Shown here: positions 56,636 to 64,000 of the stretch, piece by piece
Numbering within the stretch: the stretch's first letter is position 1
How the letters are laid out: every line of letters starts with the position of its first letter
Source: Kitasatospora sp. A2-31
GTDB taxonomy: Bacteria; Actinomycetota; Actinomycetes; Streptomycetales; Streptomycetaceae
Direction of reading: 5' to 3'
Assembly: GCF_022288725.1 (NCBI RefSeq)
Contig: NZ_JAKNTA010000005.1
Span: 64,198 to 128,197, forward strand
DNA length: 64,000 nt
The notes under the pieces: model-generated
What the model saw: only the letters and a program-made list of their open reading frames with translations
What the model was told of the DNA's origin: nothing
Database searches by the model: none
Position numbers and translations under genes: made by a program

Positions 56636-58861
56636 TTGCTGAACCGAATCGCCGACCTCACGATCAACAGGCCCAAACGGGTACTCCTGATCACGCTCCT
56701 CGCGGCACTCGCCTTCGCGGCCCTCGGTGCCGGACTCACGTCGCGCGTCACCCTCGGGGGGTTCGCGAGCCCCGGAACCGAATCCGCGCGCGCCGCCAAG
56801 GCGCTGGAGGACCGGTTCGAGCAGGGGCCGCCCAACCTCGTCATCCTGGTGCAGGACGGGCGCGGGGTGGACGCCCCGGAGGTCGCCGCGGCCGGCACCC
56901 GACTCACCGAGAAGGTCGCCGCCGAGCCGGGCGTCAGCGACGTCGTCTCCTACTGGACGACGAAGTCGTCCGCGATGCGCGGCAAGGACCAGAAGCAGGC
57001 CCTGCTCCTGGGCCGCATCGTCGGTGACTTCGACACGATGCAGGAACGCGTGAAGGAGCTGCGGAAGACCTACTCCGGAACGGTCGACGGCCTCGACGTC
57101 AAACTCGGCGGCAGCGGCCTCATGTGGGTGGAGAACCTCGAAGCGGCGGCCGACGACTCGCTGAAGGCCGAGGCCTTCTTCATCCCCGTCGTGCTCGTCC
57201 TGCTGGTCCTGATCTTCGGCAGCCTCCGCGCCGCGTTCCTCCCCCTGGCCATCGCGATCACCACGACGTTCGTGGTGATGGGCCTGCTGTTCGCCATCAC
57301 GTTCGTCCTGGAGATCGCGGACATGGTGACGATGATCACCACGTTCCTCGGCCTGGGGCTGGCCGTCGACTACAGCCTGCTCTTCATCACCCGCTACCGG
57401 GAAGAGCTCGCCGAGGGCAAGTCCGTACCGGACGCCGTCCGCACGACGATGCGCACCGTCGGACGGACCGTGCTCTTCTCCGCGACCACCCTGGCCGTGG
57501 CCCTCGGCTCCACGATGGCGCTGCCGTTCACCATGTTCCACTCCCTGGCCCTCGGCTCCGTCCTCACCGGCCTCACGGCCGCCGCCACCACCCTGACCAT
57601 CGTGCCCGCCATGCTGGTCTGGATGGGACCGGACCGCGTCGCGGGGCGCCGGGGCCGCAAGCGCACGGCCGCCCGGGCCGACAGCGAGGGCTTCTGGCAC
57701 CGGCTCGCCATGTTCGTGATGCGCCGCCCGGTGCCGCTCCTCCTGGCCGTGCTGGCCTTCATGATGTTCCTCGCCCTGCCGGCGAAGGACATGAAGGCGC
57801 GGCTGCCCGACGAGCAGATCCTGCCGCCCACGGCGGTGTCGGCACAGGTCGCCACCGCCATCCGCGACAAGTTCGACAACCGTGAGCAGGACACCCTGCA
57901 GGTGGTGGCCCTGAACGTCGGCGACCCCACCACCCGCACCGCCGACATCGACCGGTACGCCAGGCAGCTCTCCCAGAACCGGGCGGTCGCCAGGGTCGAC
58001 GCCCTCACCGGCGGCTACAGCAACGGCCAGAAGGTCCTGGAGTCCGACCCCGCCTCGGCGCGGTTCGCCAACGCCTCCGACACGTACCTGTCCCTCGTGC
58101 TCAACGTCGACCCGTACGGCGACGACGGCGCCGAACTCGTCCGCACCGTACGCGACGACCCGGCCCCCTTCGCGGTCGTCGTCGGCGGCGCGCCGGCCGA
58201 CTCCGTGGACACCTTCGACGTCCTGGGCGACCGGCTGCCGATCGCCATCGCCATCCTCGCCGTCGGCAGCTTCGTCCTGCTGTTCCTGCTGACCGGCAGC
58301 GTCCTGCTGCCCCTCAAGGCGATCCTGCTGAGCGCCCTGAGCCTGTCGGCGACCTTCGGCGCGCTGGTGTACATCCTCCAGGAGGGGCACCTCCAGTGGC
58401 TCGTCGGCGACTTCGTCGTCACCGGGGCGCTCACCTGGCTCGTTCCCATCACCGTCGTCGCGATCGCCTTCGCGCTGTCACTGGACTACGCGGTCTTCAT
58501 CCTGTCCCGCATCACGGAGGAGTACCGCAGGACCGGCCGCAACGACGAGGCGGTCGCCTTCGGCCTCGAACGCACCGGCCGGGTCGTCACGTACGCGGCC
58601 CTGCTGCTCGCCATGGCGTTCGCCGGCCTCACCTTCTCGAGCGTCAGCTACGTCAAGGGACTCGGCATCGGCATGCCCCTGGCCGTCCTGCTCGACGCGA
58701 CGCTGGTCCGCGGTGTGCTCGTGCCCGCCTTCATGCAGCTGCTGGGCAACGCGAACTGGTGGGCGCCCGGACCGCTCAGGCGGTTCCACGACCGGTTCGG
58801 CATCAGCGAATCGGACCCCGACGAGGAGAAGACGCCGGTCATGGCCGGCACACACAGCTGA
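56636..58861 (+). CDS. MMPL-family transporter
   Basis: I chose the TTG at 56636, which follows AGAGGGGT and begins [17 protein letters not shown]; the frame is open about 30 bases further upstream. The 741-residue protein has two MMPL halves of about six transmembrane helices each. [20 protein letters not shown] and [20 protein letters not shown] carry the paired Asp-Tyr motif expected for proton coupling. Such RND-like proteins export lipids or polyketides in actinomycetes. Position right before a PKS gene and 77 bases from its start suggests export of the polyketide product. Confidence 0.9.
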   Translation: MLNRIADLTINRPKRVLLITLLAALAFAALGAGLTSRVTLGGFASPGTESARAAKALEDRFEQGPPNLVILVQDGRGVDAPEVAAAGTRLTEKVAAEPGVSDVVSYWTTKSSAMRGKDQKQALLLGRIVGDFDTMQERVKELRKTYSGTVDGLDVKLGGSGLMWVENLEAAADDSLKAEAFFIPVVLVLLVLIFGSLRAAFLPLAIAITTTFVVMGLLFAITFVLEIADMVTMITTFLGLGLAVDYSLLFITRYREELAEGKSVPDAVRTTMRTVGRTVLFSATTLAVALGSTMALPFTMFHSLALGSVLTGLTAAATTLTIVPAMLVWMGPDRVAGRRGRKRTAARADSEGFWHRLAMFVMRRPVPLLLAVLAFMMFLALPAKDMKARLPDEQILPPTAVSAQVATAIRDKFDNREQDTLQVVALNVGDPTTRTADIDRYARQLSQNRAVARVDALTGGYSNGQKVLESDPASARFANASDTYLSLVLNVDPYGDDGAELVRTVRDDPAPFAVVVGGAPADSVDTFDVLGDRLPIAIAILAVGSFVLLFLLTGSVLLPLKAILLSALSLSATFGALVYILQEGHLQWLVGDFVVTGALTWLVPITVVAIAFALSLDYAVFILSRITEEYRRTGRNDEAVAFGLERTGRVVTYAALLLAMAFAGLTFSSVSYVKGLGIGMPLAVLLDATLVRGVLVPAFMQLLGNANWWAPGPLRRFHDRFGISESDPDEEKTPVMAGTHS

Positions 58862-58938
58862 GGCGTTCCGTCCGCCCCTCCGGGGTGACGATCGAATTTT
58901 CGCCCCCCGGGGGCGCAGACTTGGAGGTGCCCAGAACC

Positions 58939-61900
58939 ATGCCCATTGATGAGAACGAACTCGTCGAGGCGCTCCGGCAATCGCTCAAGGAGAACGACCG
59001 GCTGCGCCAGGACAAGAACCGCATCCTGGACCAGCTGAGCGAACCGCTGGCGATCGTGGGAATGGGCTGTCGCTACCCCGGCGGAGTCACCTCACCGGAA
59101 GAGCTGTGGGACCTCGTGGCCTCCGGCCGCGACGCCGTCTCCGCGATTCCGGCCGACCGCGGCTGGGACCTGGACGGGCTCTACGACCCGGACCCGGACG
59201 AGCCCGGGAAGTTCTACAACCAGGGCGGCGGCTTCCTGGACGCGGTGGGCGACTTCGACGCCGACTTCTTCGGCGTCAGCCCCCGCGAGGCGATGGCGAT
59301 GGACCCGCAGCAGCGACTGCTGCTCCCGGTGGCCTGGGAGGCCCTGGAGAACGCGGGCATCGACCCGACCTCGCTCGCCGGTGGCGACATCGGGGTCTTC
59401 TGCGGTGTGACGAGCTCCGACTACGGCAACGGGCCCGCGCCCGAGCTGGAGGGCTACCGCCTCACCGGCAAGTCGTCGAGTGTGGCGTCCGGCCGGATCT
59501 CCTACGCCCTCGGGCTGGAAGGCCCGTCCGTGTCGGTGGACACGGCGTGCTCGTCGTCGGCGGTGGCGCTGCACCTGGCGGCGCAGTCGCTGCGCTCTGG
59601 CGAGTGCTCGATGGCCCTGGTCGGCGGCGCCACCGTGCTGTCCGGGCCGTTCCTGTTCGTGGAGTTCAGCCGGCAGCGTGGTCTGGCGGTGGACGGGCGC
59701 TGCAAGTCCTACGCGGGCGCCGCCGACGGCACCGGCTTCGCGGAGGGCGTCGGCCTCGTCGTCGTGGAGCGGCTGTCGGACGCGCGACGCAAGGGCCACA
59801 ACGTGCTGGCCGTGATCCGCGGCACGGCTGTGAACCAGGACGGTGCGAGCAACGGCCTGACCGCCCCGAACGGTCCCTCGCAGGAGCGGGTCATCCGCGC
59901 TGCCCTGGCCAACGCGGGCCTGAGCGCGGCGGACGTCGACGCGGTCGAGGGCCACGGCACCGGCACGACGCTGGGGGATCCGATCGAGGCCCGGGCGCTG
60001 CTGGCGACCTACGGCCGGGAGCGCGCCGGCGACCCGCTGTGGCTGGGCTCGATCAAGTCCAACATCGGCCACACCTCGGCCGCCGCCGGTGTGGCCGGCG
60101 TGATCAAGATGGTGATGGCGATGCGGCACGGCGTTCTGCCGCGGACGCTGCACGTGGACGAGCCGTCGCCGCACGTGGACTGGGCTTCGGGCGCGGTGGA
60201 GCTGTTGACGGAGGCGCGTGAGTGGCCTGCGTCGGAGGGGCGTCCGCGGCGTGCTGCGGTGTCGTCGTTCGGGATCAGTGGGACGAATGCGCACGTGATT
60301 CTGGAGGAGGCCCCGGCGGCCGAGCTATCCGAGCCGGCCGAGCCGGCGGAGCCGGGCGAGGCGCCGGTCCGGGGTGCGGGACTTCCGGTCGTGCCGGTGG
60401 TGGTGTCGGCGAAGTCCGGTGCGGCGTTGCGTGAGCAGGCGGACCGGCTGCGGGCGCACCTCCTGGCGGAGCCGGGACTGTCGCTCGCCGATGTCGGGTT
60501 CTCGTCGGTGGTCTCCCGGGCGCAGTTGGATTCCCGGGGTGTGGTGGTTGCTTCCGGTCGGGATGAACTCCTCGCTGGTCTGGCCGGGTTGGCTGCTGGT
60601 GACCTCGTGGCGAACGTGGTCGAGGGCCGTGCGGTGGCGGGTCGGACGGCGGTGTTGTTCACGGGTCAGGGTTCGCAGCGTGCGCGGATGGGTGTGGAGC
60701 TGGCGGGGGCGTTCCCCGTGTTCGCTGCCGCGTTGGAGCGGGTGTGTGCGGAGCTGGATCCGCTGCTGGGTCGTTCGGTGTGGGCGTTGTTGAGCGCGCC
60801 GGAGGGTTCGGCGCAGGCGGCTGAGCTGGATGCGACGGAGTTCACGCAGGCGGCGTTGTTCGCGGTCGAGGTGGCGCTGTTCCGTCTGGTGGAGTCCCTG
60901 GGCATCCGTGTGGATCATGTGATGGGTCACTCGGTCGGTGAGATCGTGGCCGCGCATGTGGCGGGGGTGCTGTCGCTGGCGGACGCGTGCGCCTTGGTCG
61001 TGGCGCGGGGCCGGTTGATGGGGGCGCTGCCGGCGGGCGGTGCGATGGTCGCGGTGCAGGCGGGCGAGGAGGAGGTCGCGGCGTCGCTGGTCGGGTTCGA
61101 GGGCCGGCTGGAGATCGCGGCCGTCAACGGCCCGCGGGCGGTGGTGGTGTCCGGTGATGCCGACGCCGTCGAGGAGTGGCTTCCGGGGTGGGAGGGGCGT
61201 AAGACCTCTCGTCTGCGGGTGAGCCATGCCTTCCACTCGCCGCGTATGGAGCCGATGCTCGCGGAGTTCGAGCAGGTCGCCCGTGGGCTGTCGTATGCGG
61301 CGCCGCGGATCGCGGTGGTGTCGAACGTGACGGGTGGTCTGGTCTCGGAGGAGTTGGCTGATCCTGGGTATTGGGTGCGGCATGTGCGGCGGGCGGTGCG
61401 GTTCGCGGACGGTGTGCGGACGTTGCACGAGGCGGGGGTGCGCCGGTTCCTGGAGTTGGGGCCGGATGGTGTGCTGACCGCGATGGCCCGCCAGAGTCTG
61501 GACGAGTTGGGGGTGCAGGACGCCGTGCTGGTTCCGGCGCTGCGGGCCAGGCATGCCGAGGTGGAGACCTTCGTCCGGTTCCTGGGGCAGGCGCATGTGG
61601 CGGGTGTGGAGGTGGACTGGTCCGCGTTCTACAGGGAGACGGGTGCGGTCCGGGTCAAGCTGCCGACGTACGCGTTCCAGAACGAGCGGTACTGGCAGGC
61701 ACCCGGTGCCGAGACCGGTGACGCCGTCGCGTTCGGACTGAACCCGCTGGAGCACCCGATCCTGCTCGGCGCGGTCCGGGTCGGCACCCGGGACGAGTGG
61801 GTGTTCACCGGGCGCCTGTCCACCGACACCCAGCCCTGGACGCGCGACCACGTCGTGCTCGGCGTCACCATCGTCCCCGGCACGGGCCTGGTCGACATGG

Positions 61901-64000
61901 CACTGACCGTCGGTGGAGAAGTCGGCAGCCCCGTGCTCGCGGAGCTCACCCTCCAGGCCCCCCTGGTCCTGGAAGAGGGAGCGGCCCGCCGGATCCAGGT
62001 CACGGTCGGACCGGCCGACGCCGACGGTCGCCGCGAGATCGCCGTCCTGTCCGCCGCGGAATCCGCGGACGAGGACTCGTCCGTGCTGGTCTGCCATGCG
62101 CGCGGCGTCCTCGCCGCGGCGTCGGAGGCGGAGCAGGCGCCTGCTCTGACCTGGCCGCCCACCGGGGCCGAGCCGGTCGCCGTGGACGGGCTGTACCCGA
62201 TGCTCACCGAGTACGGGCTCCACTACGGGCCGCTCTTCCAGAACGTGCGCGCCGTGTGGCGGGCCGGCGACGACGTGTACGCCGAGGTGGCGCTGCGCGA
62301 CGACGTCCCGACCACCGGATTCGCCGTCCACCCCGCGCTGTTCGACGCCACGCTGCACACCGGGATGCTCGACACCCGGCCCGGCGACCCGGTGGTGCTG
62401 CCGTTCGCCTGGTCGGGCATCCGGCTCGGCCGGACCGGAGCGACCGGTGTCCGGGTCCGGGTCAGCCCGGCCGGCGAGTCCGCCGTGCGGATCGTCATGG
62501 TCGACGACGCCGGCGAGCTCGTGGTGAGCGTCGACAAGCTCGCCGTGCGCACGGTGGAGCCGGGCCAGCTCGGGAGGGCACGCAAGAGCACCGAGCAGTC
62601 GCTGTACCAGGTCGACTGGGCCACGGTCGCGACCCCCGAGCCGCGCGACGTGCGCCTCGCGGTCCTCGGCGACCTCCGGGCCCCGGGAGAGCGGTTCGTC
62701 AACCTGTACGCCCTGGAGGACGAGGTCGCCGTGGGCATGCCCGCCCCCGACCTGGTCCTGGTCTCGGTCGAGACCCCGGCGGGAGACCCGGCCGCGGCCG
62801 CCCGCAAGGCCGCGGAAGACGCCCTGACTCTGGTGCAGCAGTGGCTCGTCAGCGAATGGCTCGTGGACACGCGGCTGGTCTTCGTGACCCGCGGTGCCGT
62901 CGCGGTCGGGTCCGGGCGGCCCGACATCGCCCAGGCAGCCGTCTGGGGCCTGGTGCACAGTGCCCAGTCCGAGCGCCCCGGCCGGTTCGTGCTCGTCGAC
63001 CTCGACGGCGGTGCCGCACCCGAGTGGGGCGCCCTGGCCGCCGCCCTCGACGACGAGCCGCAGCTGGCGGTGCGCGAGAACCGCTTCGCGGTGCCGCGCC
63101 TGGCCAGGGCCGCGGTGCTGCCGGACGGCGCTTGGCGGCTGACGGCCGCCACCCAGGGGTCGCTGGACGGGCTGGCCGTCCTGCCGTCCGACGGGGACCG
63201 CCCGCTCGGCGCCGGCGACGTCCGGATCGCGGTGCGGGCCGCAGGCCTGAACTTCCGCGACGTGCTCATCGCGCTCGGGATGTACCCGGGCGAGGCGGAC
63301 ATGGGCACCGAGGCGGCCGGTGTGGTCCTGGAGGTCGGTGCGGACGTCACCGATCTGGCGCCGGGGGACCGGGTGTTCGGCCTCGTCGCCGACTCGTTCG
63401 GCCCCGTCGCCGTGTCCGACCGGCGGATGCTCGCCCCGATGCCGGCGCAGTGGTCGTTCGCCGAGGCGGCGTCGGTTCCCATCGTCTACCTCACCGCGTA
63501 CCGCGGCCTGTTCGACCTGGCCGGCCTGCAGGAGGGCGAGCGGGTGCTGGTGCACGCCGCGGCCGGCGGCGTCGGCTCGGCGGCGGTCCAACTGGCCCGT
63601 CACGTGGGCGCCGAGGTGTTCACGACCGCGAGCCGGCCGAAGTGGGACGCCCTGCTGGACCGGGGCATCCCGGCCGACCGGATCGCGTCCTCGCGCGACC
63701 TGGAGTTCCGGGACACCTTCCGGGAGGCCACCGGCGGCGAGGGCGTCGACGTGGTGCTGAACTCGCTCGCCGGAGAGTACGTCGACGCGTCCCTGAGCCT
63801 GCTGCCGCGCGGCGGCCGGTTCCTGGAGATCGGCAAGACCGACATCCGCGACACGGCCACGGTGGAGCGGGAGCACCCGGGCGTCCGCTACCGCGCCTTC
63901 GACCTGATGGAGGCGGGGGCGGACCGCATCCAGGAGATGCTGCGCGAGCTGCTCGCGCTCTTCGCGGAGGGGGCGATCGACCTCGGACCGTGCCGGTCCT
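58939..64000 (+). CDS. modular type I polyketide synthase: docking helix, KS, AT, DH, ER (3' partial)
   Basis: The ATG at 58939 (GGAGGTG upstream) opens with a charged coiled coil ([20 protein letters not shown]), an N-terminal docking domain that receives a chain from another subunit. The KS has the Cys-His-His triad: Cys204 in DTACSSS, His339 in EGHGTGT and His378 in SNIGHT. The AT has GHSVGE with Ser665 and HAFH at 763-766, the usual malonyl-CoA marker. The DH has His971 in [10 protein letters not shown] and Asp1136 in [10 protein letters not shown], so it looks active. After a KR structural subdomain comes the ER ([15 protein letters not shown] with Asn1438, [11 protein letters not shown]). 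The gene continues past the window, where KR and ACP are expected. This would be a fully reducing extender module. Confidence 0.95.
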   Translation, partial: MPIDENELVEALRQSLKENDRLRQDKNRILDQLSEPLAIVGMGCRYPGGVTSPEELWDLVASGRDAVSAIPADRGWDLDGLYDPDPDEPGKFYNQGGGFLDAVGDFDADFFGVSPREAMAMDPQQRLLLPVAWEALENAGIDPTSLAGGDIGVFCGVTSSDYGNGPAPELEGYRLTGKSSSVASGRISYALGLEGPSVSVDTACSSSAVALHLAAQSLRSGECSMALVGGATVLSGPFLFVEFSRQRGLAVDGRCKSYAGAADGTGFAEGVGLVVVERLSDARRKGHNVLAVIRGTAVNQDGASNGLTAPNGPSQERVIRAALANAGLSAADVDAVEGHGTGTTLGDPIEARALLATYGRERAGDPLWLGSIKSNIGHTSAAAGVAGVIKMVMAMRHGVLPRTLHVDEPSPHVDWASGAVELLTEAREWPASEGRPRRAAVSSFGISGTNAHVILEEAPAAELSEPAEPAEPGEAPVRGAGLPVVPVVVSAKSGAALREQADRLRAHLLAEPGLSLADVGFSSVVSRAQLDSRGVVVASGRDELLAGLAGLAAGDLVANVVEGRAVAGRTAVLFTGQGSQRARMGVELAGAFPVFAAALERVCAELDPLLGRSVWALLSAPEGSAQAAELDATEFTQAALFAVEVALFRLVESLGIRVDHVMGHSVGEIVAAHVAGVLSLADACALVVARGRLMGALPAGGAMVAVQAGEEEVAASLVGFEGRLEIAAVNGPRAVVVSGDADAVEEWLPGWEGRKTSRLRVSHAFHSPRMEPMLAEFEQVARGLSYAAPRIAVVSNVTGGLVSEELADPGYWVRHVRRAVRFADGVRTLHEAGVRRFLELGPDGVLTAMARQSLDELGVQDAVLVPALRARHAEVETFVRFLGQAHVAGVEVDWSAFYRETGAVRVKLPTYAFQNERYWQAPGAETGDAVAFGLNPLEHPILLGAVRVGTRDEWVFTGRLSTDTQPWTRDHVVLGVTIVPGTGLVDMALTVGGEVGSPVLAELTLQAPLVLEEGAARRIQVTVGPADADGRREIAVLSAAESADEDSSVLVCHARGVLAAASEAEQAPALTWPPTGAEPVAVDGLYPMLTEYGLHYGPLFQNVRAVWRAGDDVYAEVALRDDVPTTGFAVHPALFDATLHTGMLDTRPGDPVVLPFAWSGIRLGRTGATGVRVRVSPAGESAVRIVMVDDAGELVVSVDKLAVRTVEPGQLGRARKSTEQSLYQVDWATVATPEPRDVRLAVLGDLRAPGERFVNLYALEDEVAVGMPAPDLVLVSVETPAGDPAAAARKAAEDALTLVQQWLVSEWLVDTRLVFVTRGAVAVGSGRPDIAQAAVWGLVHSAQSERPGRFVLVDLDGGAAPEWGALAAALDDEPQLAVRENRFAVPRLARAAVLPDGAWRLTAATQGSLDGLAVLPSDGDRPLGAGDVRIAVRAAGLNFRDVLIALGMYPGEADMGTEAAGVVLEVGADVTDLAPGDRVFGLVADSFGPVAVSDRRMLAPMPAQWSFAEAASVPIVYLTAYRGLFDLAGLQEGERVLVHAAAGGVGSAAVQLARHVGAEVFTTASRPKWDALLDRGIPADRIASSRDLEFRDTFREATGGEGVDVVLNSLAGEYVDASLSLLPRGGRFLEIGKTDIRDTATVEREHPGVRYRAFDLMEAGADRIQEMLRELLALFAEGAIDLGPCRS

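Noticed and set aside
60325..63876. 1183-codon leftward frame opposite the PKS
   Set aside because: It is a shadow of the PKS, whose catalytic motifs are complete in the forward frame.

Overview
The window comes from the chromosome of a high-GC actinomycete of the Streptomyces/Kitasatospora type. Supporting signs are strong GC bias in third codon positions, an SsgA-like sporulation protein, a mycothiol-dependent-type isomerase, a resuscitation-promoting factor, PucR- and LysR-type regulators and a modular type I polyketide synthase. All calls rest on reading the sequence and on memory of protein families; no database search was run.

Bases 1-20,272 form an accessory, defence-rich region. It opens with a pPIWI-RE three-gene island: the restriction-endonuclease-fold protein (5' end outside the window), a DinG-like helicase with four conserved-looking cysteines, and the pPIWI-RE protein. 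A convergent gene for a GIY-YIG-like and zinc-finger protein follows. Next come decayed IS256 and IS110 elements, a small membrane protein, an NaeI-type endonuclease fused to an HTH-like and coiled-coil N-terminus with no methyltransferase nearby, a large unrecognised 843-residue protein, a broken IS4 transposase and a NACHT-type STAND NTPase. The region ends at a 3' tRNA-Pro(GGG) fragment that looks like an attachment site, next to a frameshifted tyrosine-recombinase relic.

Bases 21,000-25,700 carry a leftward NUDIX cluster: a double-NUDIX protein, a NUDIX, a broken aminoglycoside-phosphotransferase-like gene and another NUDIX. Gene relics and a maleylpyruvate-isomerase-family gene follow. 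At 25.8-27.1 kb is an unusual protein with five 62-residue zinc-finger-like repeats and a GIY-YIG-like domain.

Bases 27,500-40,300 look more like ordinary chromosome. They hold a sigma-like/zinc-finger/transmembrane/ricin-lectin fusion divergent from a secreted metalloprotease that also ends in a ricin-type lectin, then a membrane-anchored secreted protein, an Rpf, an SsgA-like protein, an alpha/beta hydrolase, a Dps ferritin, an amidohydrolase, a YoaK-family membrane protein and a LysR regulator. Bases 41,000-49,100 hold a PucR-like regulator and a rightward set of envelope and redox genes: DUF4142, DUF1996, a bis-haem ferric-reductase-like membrane protein, a NuoF-like flavoprotein with a ferredoxin tail, and an SCO0930-like repeat protein. 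Together these look like a transmembrane electron-transfer module. The set ends at a 33-bp-arm palindrome followed by about 1.4 kb of apparently non-coding DNA.

Bases 50,600-64,000 hold an ECF sigma factor with its own zinc finger, a tendamistat-like secreted protein and the left edge of a biosynthetic gene cluster. The cluster part comprises an epimerase, a DUF2867 protein coupled to a P450, a possible 75-residue peptide, an MMPL exporter and a type I PKS (docking helix, KS, malonyl-type AT, DH, ER) that runs off the window.
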